Part shown: piece after piece, positions 9,817 to 18,925 of the stretch | Layout of the letters: every line of letters starts with the position of its first letter | How positions within the stretch are numbered: the stretch's first letter is position 1 | NCBI RefSeq assembly: GCF_040359615.1 | Contig: NZ_CP132942.1 | Location: forward strand, 5,146,001 to 5,210,000 | Direction: 5' to 3' | Length of the DNA stretch: 64,000 bases | Source of the DNA: Tunturibacter psychrotolerans | Lineage (GTDB): Bacteria; Acidobacteriota; Terriglobia; Terriglobales; Acidobacteriaceae | Notes under the pieces: generated by a model | The model's database searches: none | The model's input: the letters and a program-made list of their open reading frames with translations, nothing else | What the model was told of the DNA's origin: nothing | Program-made: the position numbers and the translations under genes

Positions 9817-9960
9817 TGAGACAACGTACGAAACTAGCATTCGCCATGCTTTGTCCAGTTGCTTTCTCCGGGAATTACTCGCGCCTCAACGCTCAGGTCA
9901 ACTCGTTTCAAGTCTCGTCCGAGGATACGAAAGCCATCGAAGCAATCCTCCGCTCCAATC
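9817..9960 (+). pseudogene. Exported SgcJ/DUF4440-like protein, N-terminal fragment
   Basis: MRQRTKLAFAMLCPVAFSG is a signal-peptide-like start followed by VSSEDTKAIEAILRSN, which resembles the first helix of NTF2-fold SgcJ/EcaC proteins. The fold is not completed downstream. A matching C-terminal half, though on the opposite strand, lies at 10510-10834; whether the two were once one gene split by an inversion cannot be decided here. Confidence 0.35.
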
Positions 9961-10002
9961 CATCTGACCACGTCACCGAAAGAACCTCTTGTTGCAGTTG
10001 GA

Positions 10003-10362
10003 ATGTTCCTTGCGGGGCTGCTCCTACTTGGCTTGTCTCTCTATGGCTGCCTCGCGATTATGGGTCTGACGGTTCCGCCTGGAACTTGGAAAGATGGCTT
10101 GTTGGAGTTTGCTTTGGTCAGCGGGTTTCCGCTTTTCATGCTCTCCTTCAGGTCGGTTCGTCTTTGCATATTCGCTCTATGGCTCTACTTCATTGCAAAT
10201 TGGTTGGCGTGGTGTCTTTGTAGCGTACCCGTTCGATTCTTCTGGCCCGTAGACATCTACTTGGCTCTGGTTCTCGCACCGGTGGTCATTGTTCAACTCT
10301 GCTATCTTGTATGGCCAAACAGGGGCGAACGCAGCCCGCGCGCTCAAGACGTCCTCGCTTGA
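10003..10362 (+). CDS. Small multi-pass membrane protein of unknown function
   Basis: 119 residues from ATG 10003 with about four hydrophobic helices (LAGLLLLGLSLYGCLAIMGL, FALVSGFPLFMLSF, LCIFALWLYFIANWLAWCL, IYLALVLAPVVIVQLCYLVW) and a polar tail WPNRGERSPRAQDVLA. The frame extends upstream, but those residues overlap the SgcJ fragment region and are not protein-like. No family recognised. Confidence 0.45.
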   Translation: MFLAGLLLLGLSLYGCLAIMGLTVPPGTWKDGLLEFALVSGFPLFMLSFRSVRLCIFALWLYFIANWLAWCLCSVPVRFFWPVDIYLALVLAPVVIVQLCYLVWPNRGERSPRAQDVLA

Positions 10363-10410
10363 ACAATAAAGGATGCGAGAGTTCACCGAGAGGTAGTTCC
10401 CGGGAACCGG

Positions 10411-10446
10411 GGTTATCGGCGACTTGGACCTAACTTGCCGATAACC
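10411..10446. repeat. Perfect 10-bp inverted repeat
   Basis: GGTTATCGGC (10411-10420) and GCCGATAACC (10437-10446) form a perfect stem with a 16-base loop. It stands between a + strand gene and a - strand pseudogene and could act as a two-way terminator, but no U-run follows. The arms resemble the CGATAAC motif of repeat R1. Confidence 0.4.
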
Positions 10447-10509
10447 GGACTTTGCGGGAAGTAACTTAAGCAGCATCATTCTTACAGGCCCAATAGGGCA
10501 AAAAGTCGC

Positions 10510-10834
10510 TTACGCCTCAGGCGTGACGGCGACGTTATGGTATTCCGTGATCCACCAGACACCGTGTTCTTTGATGAGGACCATGAGCAGCTTGAAATGC
10601 AACACTCCATCCGCTCCAACGGGCACACCTGCGGGGGGAGGCGTTGGAAAGCCGTTCATCTCTCCGCTTACGTCCGCGATGGCAACGGTCCGGACGAATG
10701 AGACGCAGTTTCGCAATGGAGCTTTTCACGGTAGTACCTTTGAAGATCGTATTGCCGACCTCGATGTGGCGCTTCACAAATTCTGCTCGTCCGTACCTAA
10801 CCGTTGCTTCGGTCTTCCTTCCGACAAGTCGCAA
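10510..10834 (-). pseudogene. SgcJ/EcaC-family (NTF2-fold) protein, C-terminal part, frameshifted
   Basis: Two frames give RAEFVKRHIEVGNTIFKG followed, after a shift near 10700, by FVRTVAIADVSGEMNGF and GADGVLHFKLLMVLIKEHG, then WWITEYHNVAVTPEA and stop. This is the typical C-terminal half of the SgcJ/EcaC-DUF4440 family, small NTF2-like proteins of uncertain function. The N-terminal half is missing on this strand. Confidence 0.65.
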
Positions 10835-10936
10835 TGCAACACTCGTCGGTTGTTGTTCGCACTGTATCTCCGCGATCGATGCTGCCTAGCGCAGCGACTC
10901 GTACAGTGTCGTGATAACTACACAAGGAATGTAACC

Positions 10937-11212
10937 ATGCAATTCAAAGCAGTTCAGAAGCGCCAACCGCTCGCGCCAGGGCCAAATCCAGAAGTGCATC
11001 GGCACAACGATGAGATATTGCTCTCCACACAATTTCATCGTCCGACCTTTCTTATGTGCCCACCTGGGTGGTACGAGGTGCAGTACGCGATCAACCCATG
11101 GATATGTTGGGAAACATTTCCAACTCAACACGCGACACGGCATTTCGCCAATGGAATGCTCCTCGATTGGGGAAGACTCAGCCATACGGCGCCGAGAGGA
11201 TCATGCATGATA
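10937..11212 (+). pseudogene. Amidinotransferase / arginine-deiminase-like N-terminal fragment
   Basis: From ATG 10937: MQFKAVQKRQPLAPGP, then RPTFLMCPPGWYEVQYAINPW, the signature start of ctlX/dimethylargininase-type amidinotransferases ('MCPP..Y.V.Y.INPWM'). After INPW the sense continues in another frame (MDMLGNISNSTRDTAFRQWNA) and then dissolves. The catalytic Cys/His region, some 200 residues further on, is absent. Confidence 0.6.
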
Positions 11213-11419
11213 TGAAACGTGTCTACCCGCTTCACGTGAAAATGCGCGCGCAAATTTAGGCGTTAGTCCAGACAAGGACAACAAAAGGAAAGCCGCGTTG
11301 GAGTCTTCGTCAACATCGCGTCACCACGACCATAGCGCAAATGACGTCGTAGCGCAAATAAGACCGCCGAAATCAGCAAGAAAGAGAGAAATTGTTTGGG
11401 AAGGCCTAATTAATCTGTG

Positions 11420-13612
11420 TTAGTTTGACGGTGCGGTAACAGTGACTGAGAGATTGCTGATGACCGTCTGTTCATTGAAATTGCCGGTGGATGCGCTGAA
11501 GTAGAGGTAGGCGACAGGAGGGACAGCGACGCTGCCTGAAAAAAGCTGCAGGCCATCCATCGTGACAGTGATCTTTCCCTGCACGATAGAGACGACATAA
11601 GCATGCGATACCGTGGTCCCTGCGGTGGCGAGGGGAGGGATATTTCCATTGAGGTTGAAGTAGGGGCTTTGCCACAGCGCAGTCTCTCCTCTACCCACAG
11701 CAATGTAAGGAACAGGTGGATCGTTGACATCACGGTAATCATCGAAGACGAACACAACTCCGGGGATTCCATCAGCTCCCAGCCCGCTCCCGACCGATCC
11801 GATCTTGGTGATCGTCGCTCCTAGAGAAGGGTCACCCAAGGTCATGGCGAAGCCGTCCGCTGGGGGACTGGTCGAATCATTAGTGGTGAAGGTGAAACTG
11901 AGTTGAAGGTTGCCCGTGGAGATGAGGTTCGGCCAGACGATCCCGCCGACCTGATTGTTCGTAGCTGCGGAAAGTTGGATCGTGCAGGAAGATGAAGCAG
12001 GAAGGGCATTACCAAGCGGGAGCCACCCAGAGCAGAGACTACCGATACTGGTTAGAGCTCCAACAAAAATTGAAGCTGAGCTGCTGGTGACAGAAGCAGT
12101 AGATCCGTTGCTGACGACGACATGAAAGACCGAGCCGGAGTCGGTGGTGGCGGTCGAAGCCTGCGTATAGGTCGCACCCGTCGCGCCTGAAATTGCGGAG
12201 AAACTGGAGCTTCCGGGCGCGGCCTCAAACCATTGATAGTTCAGTGGGAGGGTAGAAGTAGCGGTAACTGAGAACGTAGCCGATCCTCCCGCGCTGACGT
12301 AAACGGTCACGGGCTGCTGGGTGATCTGGATTCCAGTACCAATCGCAAGAATGGCGGGTTGAGAGGCCGCCTGCCCGTAACTGTTCGATACGATGACATA
12401 GTAGCCATCCTGATCGTTGCTGACAGTAGTATTTGTCGCTGGCACGGTGTAGGAGGCCGCGGTTGCGCCCGAGATCGCGGTACCGGTGATGCTTCCCGCA
12501 GGGATGCGATACCACTGGTAGGTGAGTGTAGGAGGTCCGACAGCGGTTACGGACAAGGTAGGGGTGCTACCAATGGATGCGGTTTGACCGACAGGTGGCG
12601 TGATGATTGTGGGCGGCACGTTGCCCAGCGTGACTGTGAGGGTAGCCGAGGTGCTGGTAAGGACCTTCCCGCAGGTATCTGTCAGCGTGACGTAGTATTG
12701 TGAGCCGTTAGAACTAATTCCCTCAACCGGAGTCGTATAGGTGCTCAAGGTGGCACCGGCGATTGTTACTCCAGTCGTGCTACCGGGAGCGATTGCGTAC
12801 CACTGGTAGCTAAAGGGAGCGCCTCCCGCGGCCGCAACGGAAAATGCGGCGGTCTGGCCCTGAGCGATCGAAAGGCTCGCAGGATTCGACGTGATAGACG
12901 TTCCTACCAGGACCGTGGCCGCTTGTGAGGTGACGCTGCCCGAAGCATTTGTAACCGTTACGGTGTAGCTGCCGGCATCGATTGTAGTGGCGCTGGCGAT
13001 GAAGTAGCTCGAACTGGTGGCTCCTGCAATAGGCGATCCATTGAAGGACCACTGATAGGAAGTTGCGTTCGTTGCTGTTACGGACAGCGTTGCCGAGGCG
13101 TTGTTGCAAACATTGACGCTCGCGGGTTGCATCGTAATCACTGGCAAGCTAAGAATCACCGTAAGCGTGGCAGGATTGCTTTTGGTCGATCCAGCAGTAT
13201 CGGTTACAGTCACCGTAAACTGCGAATTGTTGTTTCCGACCGCCGTTGCAGGGGTGGTGTAGGTGCTTGAAGTGGCTCCAGCGATCGCTGTTCCGCTGCC
13301 GAACCACTGATAAGTGAGTGGCCCGGTTCCGGTGGCGGTCACGTTAAACGTTGCAGTCTGTCCCACAGTCACAGTCTGATTCGCGGGTTGCTGCGTAATG
13401 GTGGGAAGTTGACCAGAGGAGGGGGTACTCTTTCCTCCGCCGCCGCAGGCTGTCATCACCAGAAGCGCCAGGGTGGCGGCGAGAAGCTGGATGCCTCCCG
13501 ACCGGAGCATCACTAAGCGGCTTGATCGTCGCGCGCCACTCAAAATGCCGCGACGCCAAGTAAAAAGTGACAAAGCGAAAAGCGAGGTAAGAGATGCAGC
13601 TACTTTGAGCAT
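11420..13612 (-). CDS. Secreted protein with five Ig-like domains and an L-type-lectin-like C-terminus
   Basis: 730 residues. AGGAG four bases before ATG 13612 supports this start, but an internal ATG (13510) opens a clean lipoprotein leader (LLAATLALLVMTACGGGG, lipobox TAC), so either start is possible. Five tandem Ig-like domains of about 90 residues follow, each opening with a TQQP/xxP strand and containing a YQW core Trp and GATSSTY-type turn. The last 200 residues (GWLPLGNALPASS...; FTTNDSTSPPADGFAMTLGD; PGVVFVFDDYRDVNDPP) look like a legume-lectin/concanavalin-type jelly roll that may bind carbohydrate. Likely a cell-surface or secreted adhesin. The Thr/Ser-rich composition fits extracellular location. 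Confidence 0.8.
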   Translation of the reverse strand: MLKVAASLTSLFALSLFTWRRGILSGARRSSRLVMLRSGGIQLLAATLALLVMTACGGGGKSTPSSGQLPTITQQPANQTVTVGQTATFNVTATGTGPLTYQWFGSGTAIAGATSSTYTTPATAVGNNNSQFTVTVTDTAGSTKSNPATLTVILSLPVITMQPASVNVCNNASATLSVTATNATSYQWSFNGSPIAGATSSSYFIASATTIDAGSYTVTVTNASGSVTSQAATVLVGTSITSNPASLSIAQGQTAAFSVAAAGGAPFSYQWYAIAPGSTTGVTIAGATLSTYTTPVEGISSNGSQYYVTLTDTCGKVLTSTSATLTVTLGNVPPTIITPPVGQTASIGSTPTLSVTAVGPPTLTYQWYRIPAGSITGTAISGATAASYTVPATNTTVSNDQDGYYVIVSNSYGQAASQPAILAIGTGIQITQQPVTVYVSAGGSATFSVTATSTLPLNYQWFEAAPGSSSFSAISGATGATYTQASTATTDSGSVFHVVVSNGSTASVTSSSASIFVGALTSIGSLCSGWLPLGNALPASSSCTIQLSAATNNQVGGIVWPNLISTGNLQLSFTFTTNDSTSPPADGFAMTLGDPSLGATITKIGSVGSGLGADGIPGVVFVFDDYRDVNDPPVPYIAVGRGETALWQSPYFNLNGNIPPLATAGTTVSHAYVVSIVQGKITVTMDGLQLFSGSVAVPPVAYLYFSASTGNFNEQTVISNLSVTVTAPSN

Positions 13613-13991
13613 CGGGCTCCTAAACAGGGTTGCAAAAAATTCAGTTCGAATCTATCACTGTGGCAGACGGCTCGACACATTCGGAAGAGGCCAACGTGCC
13701 GACCGGGCACAACGAGCAAAAGGTGAATCTCCAGCAAAGACAGCCTGAAGGACTTTGAGTTTAGTATACCTACCGTACTCTCTCGCCACCTCTATCGAAG
13801 GTTCCATCGACTCGGATACCCTGATCATCGTCACGGTGACTATCCCGAGGCAGCTCACAGGGGGACGGAGAATGGCCAATTCGACCTAGACTTCGTACTT
13901 GAGCTTCCCTAACGGTCCTCCTCATGTGGGAGAAAGTCTTCCTCAGCTCTAACATGGTCTAAGCGGTCTTCAGGTTCCACCGACTTCTTAT

Positions 13992-14428
13992 AGCTGTTCC
14001 CAATCGCGATGCAAATTAGCCCAATATTTTCTCCAGCCGGCAAGTCCGGAGATATTTCCCAAGCAGGTCAGGCGGCTCGGACCGCAACTCTCCCGAAATA
14101 AAGCTCGCTAAACAAAACTAAATTTTATGGGGATTTCCGCTGATCTCTGCTGCAGCGAATCGCTACTCCGAAAGCCGATAGACAAAATGGCGGTGGACGC
14201 AGTCTGATGCGAGCCGCTCACCGTCCGAATTCCCGTCAACAGGGAAAAATACAGGGTGTTTCAAGGGTTTATCCTGAAGTCAGGATGCCACAGCGGCCAA
14301 TATTCCCTTGAATAAGATCGGTTTTCCGCTAGAGAACCTTTATAGGTGATACACAAAACAGGGAATTAATTCCTCGGTATCAGGGAATTTGTATTGGTAA
14401 TTTGGGAAGATTGAGCTGATATCTAGCA
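13992..14428. repeat. Long diverged direct repeat, left copy
   Basis: Matches 61450-61876 in the same orientation over its whole length, with scattered substitutions and small indels. Shared blocks include TTCTCCAGCCG(g/a)CAAGTCCGG, GGCTCGGACCGCAACTCTC, AAATGGCGGTGGACGCAGTCT, CAGGGAATTAAT and GGTATCAGGGAAT. No open frame or inverted terminal repeats are evident. Confidence 0.75.
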
Positions 14429-14586
14429 CAGACTTTTTGCTTCCCTCCTCTTCACTATGGCAATCAGTGACAGCCTTGGTGTCGATACACGTTGCCGATC
14501 TATTTGTATCGCTCACCGGTCTTGCTCCCAGTATTGTGCGAAGCAATGAATAACTGACGAGAAACCGACATCGTTACTAATCCGGT

Positions 14587-14616
14587 GTCGGTGAGCGCAT
14601 TGGCGATTTATCAACG
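14587..14616. repeat. Dispersed repeat family R1, single arm
   Basis: GTGAGCGCATTGGCGATTTATC, like the right half of the complete R1 copy at 21407-21473. Confidence 0.45.
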
Positions 14617-14881
14617 ATTAAGTCGAAACACTCCATCAGTACACCTATCCAAGTTCGTTCTCGGCACGTCTTTGACGGAGCGGCGAATCTCGTGCGCGAC
14701 AATCGAATCTCAGGTTCATGATGGATTGCAACCTGGCCTGTATTTCCCGAAATGGGTAAAGAATTGCCACGATACAACCTTCTACAACTTATGGGTCATG
14801 CTGAGAGCATTTGGGCGCCGATACAAACAAAACGGCACAATTTATTTTTTGCGGATCTGACTCCGCCCGAAGGCTAACTCC

Positions 14882-15130
14882 ATGTTGTTCTTAGGTTTGC
14901 GACTACGCAGCGTTGCGTCGGCTCTGGCTTGTCTGTTTCTTCTCACCGTCGCACAAGTTTCCCATGCGTCGTTCAGTTTGACCTTTCAGGGGAATGTTCA
15001 AACGATCAACACGGGTGGAAGTATTTCCCTGAGCTCTCCCTCCGGTATCGTGGTGGATTCCGCAGGCGACACATTCATTGCCGATACCGTCAGCGGCAAC
15101 GGACGAATCGTGGAAGTGAATGCACATTCC
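14882..15130 (+). pseudogene. Exported NHL-repeat protein, N-terminal fragment
   Basis: A signal peptide (ALACLFLLTVAQVSHA) is followed by an NHL/beta-propeller opening: SLSSPSGIVVDSAGDTFIADT...GRIVEVNAHS. Full-length acidobacterial NHL proteins have several hundred residues. Here the sequence switches at about 15126 directly into an SDR-type gene in another frame, so a deletion has fused two gene relics. Confidence 0.6.
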
Positions 15131-15961
15131 GGAGTTGATGGGCGCGGGATACACCGTGCTTGGGCTGACGAGGTCAGAAGAAGGCGCGAAGAAGCTACAA
15201 GCATCGGGTGTCGAAGTGCATCACGGAAACATCGAGGACCTGGACAGTTTGCGGAAGGGTGCGGAGAATGCGGATGGCGTAATTCACTGTGCGATGAACC
15301 ACGACTTCTCTCAGTTCGTGAAAAATTGCGAGGACGATAAGAACGCGATTATTGCTATGGGAGAGGTGCTGGTTGGATCGAAGCGTCCGTTCCTTGTGAC
15401 GTCGGGCACGGGGGTAGGCAGCAATGGGCCCGGAAAGCTTGCGACGGAAGATCAGTTTGATACCGAGCATCCTAATCCGCGGATCGGCTCGGAGCTGGCA
15501 GGCGCTGCGGCGAGCGAAAAGGGTGTCAGCGTGTCGGTGATTCGACTGCCGCAGGTGCACGACGGTGAAACAAGGACTGGTGACGTACACGATCGCGATC
15601 GCGCGGGAGAAGGGTTTTACGGCGTATCTCGGCGAGGGCAAGAATTGCTGGCCAGCGGCGCATGTGAACGATGTGGCGCGACTATATCGTTTGGCGTTAG
15701 AGAAGAATGTGGCGGGCAGCCGGTATAACGCGGTTGCGGAAGAAGGCATCACAGCGAAGGAAATTGCGGAAGTAACTGCCAAGGGCCTGAAGCAGGAGGT
15801 CAAGAGTCTCACGCTCGAAGAGGCGAAGGAATACTTTGGATGGATGGCGATGTTTGCGGGGCATGGATTTGTCTGCTTCGAGCAAACTGACGCGGGAGCG
15901 GTTGGGGTGGACGCCGACGGGGCCCGGGTTGATTGCTGACCTGGAAGCGATGAAGTACTAA
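15126..15961 (+). pseudogene. NAD-dependent epimerase/dehydratase (extended SDR), truncated and frameshifted
   Basis: The N-terminal TGxxGxxG segment is missing; homology begins at ELMGAGYTVLGLTRSEEGA and runs through VEVHHGNIEDLDSL, DGVIHCAMNHD and PFLVTSGTGVG. A shift near 15570 leads to GLVTYTIAIAREKG and WPAAHVNDVARLYRLALE, and another near 15875 to KLTRERLGWTPTGPGLIADL, ending TAA at 15959-15961. The intact family (about 290 residues) is common in soil bacteria as an NAD(P)-binding protein of unknown substrate. Confidence 0.75.
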
Positions 15962-15973
15962 CGGGAGACGATT

Positions 15974-16005
15974 GCGCGCCAGCGGCTTCGAGGCTGCTGG
16001 CGCGT
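15974..16005 (+). terminator. GC-rich hairpin after the SDR remnant
   Basis: GCGCGCCAGCGGC pairs with GCTGCTGGCGCGT around a short TTCGAG loop, followed by CGTTGCGTTTGG. A strong stem 13 bases after the old stop codon, with only a weak T-tract. Confidence 0.55.
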
Positions 16006-16468
16006 CGTTGCGTTTGGTAGGTTTATATGGCCGTGTTGCTGGCGCGGTGACGTGATTCATCGGGGTGTGAACGCAGTTAGGAAACCTCCAAGACAAACTA
16101 CCTAGAAGTAATGGATGTGCTGATAAGTGGGCTTCTATTTACTGATGATGACCTGTTTAGCCCTCAGTGGCGATAACAGACCAATGCACTCAATCGAGGT
16201 GTTCCTTAAGCACCTCCTCGGCGTTTCGGTGCAATTGATCTTCAAGCCGAAACTAACCGAGCGACACACTCGGAGCGCGGCTCTCTGCATGAAGGGGGCA
16301 CCCGAGATATTCACTTCATTTGATGTATGCGCCAACTAGTCTCGATCCAATTGACAATCTCAGCCCAGCTAAATAAGTTAGTACACCGAACCGCGCTTCA
16401 AACTACGCATGTTCTCCAGCAGGTATCCGTTGTGCGTGTGTTCGTGAAGGCGACTCAGGAGGCTCCCC
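16006..16468. other. Intergenic stretch before the GH6 gene
   Basis: No gene recognised. It includes an R1 repeat arm (16164-16200) and presumably the promoter for the cellobiohydrolase gene; no clear promoter could be picked. Confidence 0.35.
16164..16200. repeat. Dispersed repeat family R1, single arm
   Basis: AGTGGCGATAACAGACCAAT followed by GCACTCAATCGAGGT, the left half of the R1 element. Confidence 0.45.
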
Positions 16469-17821
16469 ATGCATGATCGCTTCATCCGTTGCATCCTCAT
16501 CAGAGTGTTCGCAGCAGCCGCTCTGCTATCGATTACGTCCCTGGCAACCAACGCAAACGCGCAGACCCCGGCAGACAAAGCCATCCCCGCAAGCGCCCGT
16601 TTCTTCGTTCCGCAACCTGCTAATGGTTTCATTCAACAGGCGGTCGGGCTGCTCGAGAAGTTCCAACTCAGAAACGCTCTCCTGATCGCCGAGATGGAAG
16701 CTACCCCACAGGCTGTGTGGCTCACGGGCAATACCCCCGCACAGACCGCCACTACCGTTACGAGTACGCTGCGCCAGGCCAACTTTCAGCGTGCCATTCC
16801 AGTCTTCGTTCTTTACAACATTCCCGGACGTGACTGCGGAAGCTACTCCGCAGGCGGTGCCGAGAACACGGCCGACTATGAAGCCTGGATAGACGCCATT
16901 GCCGGGGCCATTGGCAATCAGAAGGTCGTCATCATGCTCGAGCCTGACGCAATCGCCGACCTGCCCAGCGACTGCGGTTATGATCCCACCGTGGTCGATA
17001 TCCCGCAGGCGGTCGCCAACCGCTACGCCCAGATCAACTATGGGATCACGAGGCTCGAGCAGGAGACCCAGACCAGCGTCTACATCGACGGCGGCAACGC
17101 CCATTGGCAGGCCGTTCCTGTGATTACTCAGCGCCTGATCACCGCTGGCGTTCAACAGGCGCAGGGTTTCTTCTCGAACGTCTCGAACTACAATCTATCT
17201 ACCTACGAGTCGAAGTTCGATACCTGGGTCTCCTCCTGCATCGCCTTCGGCATGAATCCTGCGGATGGTGGGTGGCGGCTTGGCAACTACTCTTATTGCG
17301 CCAGCCAGTATTACTCTCCGCTCGGCACGGTGAACCCCGACGACATTACCACCTGGGTGTACACCGACGAGTGGTTTCAGCAAAACATGGGCAGTGCAGT
17401 CCCGAGCACACATTTCGTCGTCGACACGAGCCGCAATGGACAAGGCCCCTTCAATGCAGCCAGCTACGCCAACCCGCCTTACAATCAACCCTCAACCGTG
17501 ATAGCGACACTGAACAACGGAGATTGGTGTAATCCGCCTACCCGGGGTCTGGGTGCCGTTCCAACGGCTAAGACGGGTATTGCGCTGCTGGACGCTTACC
17601 TATGGGTTAAGACGCCCGGCCAGTCCGATGGCACCTGTGACTCTGCGGGTGGCGCGCGGGCCTGGGACTACAGCGTCTATGGCCCTGCCGGATGGCCCAC
17701 CACCGCTGCTCAACAGGCTACCTTCGATCCACTCTGGGGACTCGACGATCCGATAGCAGGTGCATGGTTCCCGCAGCAGGCGCTCGACCTTGCCCAACGT
17801 GCCAATCCTCCACTCCGCTAG
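16469..17821 (+). CDS. Secreted glycoside hydrolase family 6 (cellobiohydrolase/endoglucanase)
   Basis: 450 residues; CAGGAGG six bases before the ATG. A signal peptide (hydrophobic stretch 8-26, cleavage near NANAQ) indicates export. The catalytic domain spans essentially the whole mature protein and starts ARFFVPQPANGFIQQA. The two GH6 aspartates are in place: YNIPGRDCGSYSAGG (D122) and VVIMLEPDAIADLP (D160, the proton donor), with the disulfide-type cysteines C123 and C167 nearby. It should cleave beta-1,4-glucan with inversion; processive or endo mode cannot be told. No carbohydrate-binding module is attached. Followed by a clear terminator, so monocistronic. Confidence 0.93.
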   Translation: MHDRFIRCILIRVFAAAALLSITSLATNANAQTPADKAIPASARFFVPQPANGFIQQAVGLLEKFQLRNALLIAEMEATPQAVWLTGNTPAQTATTVTSTLRQANFQRAIPVFVLYNIPGRDCGSYSAGGAENTADYEAWIDAIAGAIGNQKVVIMLEPDAIADLPSDCGYDPTVVDIPQAVANRYAQINYGITRLEQETQTSVYIDGGNAHWQAVPVITQRLITAGVQQAQGFFSNVSNYNLSTYESKFDTWVSSCIAFGMNPADGGWRLGNYSYCASQYYSPLGTVNPDDITTWVYTDEWFQQNMGSAVPSTHFVVDTSRNGQGPFNAASYANPPYNQPSTVIATLNNGDWCNPPTRGLGAVPTAKTGIALLDAYLWVKTPGQSDGTCDSAGGARAWDYSVYGPAGWPTTAAQQATFDPLWGLDDPIAGAWFPQQALDLAQRANPPLR

Positions 17822-17846
17822 CCAGCTATTTCCCACTCAGCACAGA

Positions 17847-17872
17847 GCCGCTACTTCTATTCAAGTAGCGGC
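17847..17872 (+). terminator. Rho-independent-type terminator of the GH6 gene
   Basis: GCCGCTACT and AGTAGCGGC form a perfect 9-bp stem with an 8-base loop, 25 bases after the stop codon, followed by CTTCGTGTTTCTG. Confidence 0.75.
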
Positions 17873-17969
17873 CTTCGTGTTTCTGCACCCGCTACCTCTC
17901 AGGAGGTAATTTCAATTTTTTCCGTTGGCGGAAAGCGGATACATTTGCGGGAAGTATGAATAGGCGCTT

Positions 17970-18000
17970 GATCGATGAGTGACTCGGCGATTTATCACTC
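17970..18000. repeat. Dispersed repeat family R1, single arm
   Basis: GATGAGTGACTCGGCGATTT followed by ATCACTC, the right half of R1. Confidence 0.45.
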
Positions 18001-18128
18001 ACCGAAATCTCGACACTGAAAAACTTGTCCTTCCAACCATCCCAGCGAGACCTTTTACCCCAGTTGCCCAAAGTGGTCCCCTTGGCCGCTAAGCCCAGAG
18101 CGAACGCAACGACCAAGGATATGACTTC

Positions 18129-18701
18129 CTATTGCCGCTCCTCTTGGGGGTCCTGCTCTCTGGCTACTCCCGAGACCGTTCCGGTAAACTCGCCCGTACT
18201 CGCAAAAAAGACGGGGTTGTTTAGAGCGTCGGCCAAGACCGGAACGTTCGTTTCGGCTAAGGTAAGGATGCCGGACGCATCTTTGAAACGGCCAGTTCCA
18301 CCAGTGATCTGAAGAGTCAGAGTACAGATGCCATGGTTGGCCGCGAGATCTACGCAATCGGCTCCCTGCGTGAGATTTACCTTCAAGAGACTGCCATCAT
18401 GGAAGCGGAATACGCCGGCGCCGGCCACCCTTATGAAATAAAGCTTAGTTGGGCCAGAGCAGGTGCTAGGCGGCGGCTGCTGCGGAGAAGTTGTCTCGGC
18501 GCTTATCAGAAGAAATGTAAAGGATCCCAGTTCGCCTTTCCCGGCGAAACTCTCTTCCCCAGTAGTCGTGCCGGGCTGCTGCAGATTGATCGCGCTGGCG
18601 CCAGAGGTTCCCGAATATGCCATCTTTACGGGATAACGTTGTGCGTAGACGGTTGCGACACCTAGACTGAGCATTAGTGCCATAGTCGCTACGTATTTCA
18701 T
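18129..18701 (-). CDS. Secreted protein of unknown function
   Basis: 190 residues. ATG 18701 is preferred: AAGG lies six bases upstream and it opens a signal peptide (MKYVATMALMLSLGVATVYAQ); the frame extends to 18857 but the extra residues are not protein-like. The mature protein contains FHDGSLLKVNLTQGADCVDL, CTLTLQITGGTGRFKDASG and VFFASTGEFTGTVSG. The 'GGTGRF..ASG' turn is typical of allene-oxide-cyclase/dirigent-like beta-barrels found in many acidobacterial exported proteins; this is a resemblance, not an assignment. A Cys pair may form a disulfide. Confidence 0.65.
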   Translation of the reverse strand: MKYVATMALMLSLGVATVYAQRYPVKMAYSGTSGASAINLQQPGTTTGEESFAGKGELGSFTFLLISAETTSPQQPPPSTCSGPTKLYFIRVAGAGVFRFHDGSLLKVNLTQGADCVDLAANHGICTLTLQITGGTGRFKDASGILTLAETNVPVLADALNNPVFFASTGEFTGTVSGVAREQDPQEERQ

Positions 18702-18925
18702 TTGTGCCTTCTGCTTTAGCATTTTGTAATACCTCGAGTGAGATAACCGGCGGAACCAAAAGGGCGGCCAACCGGGTTCAGCAGGCACATCAAAACGCAA
18801 GCGGACCTCAGGGTCAAAAGAACTCTTGGTGAAGTCTTTGTTAACTGCTAACTTCATGTCTCTCAGGCGAGTAGGAAAGCCCTGTGAACCACGGTTAGCG
18901 TGGTGTTAGACTCGACTCCTCATCG

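Larger units (their letters stand above)
13613..14881. other. Long intergenic stretch containing repeats
   Basis: No gene is recognised. It contains the left copy of a roughly 430-bp repeat (13992-14428) and an R1 arm (14587-14616). Several palindromic 'cagGGAATTaattcc'-type words occur around 14360-14390. Confidence 0.5.
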
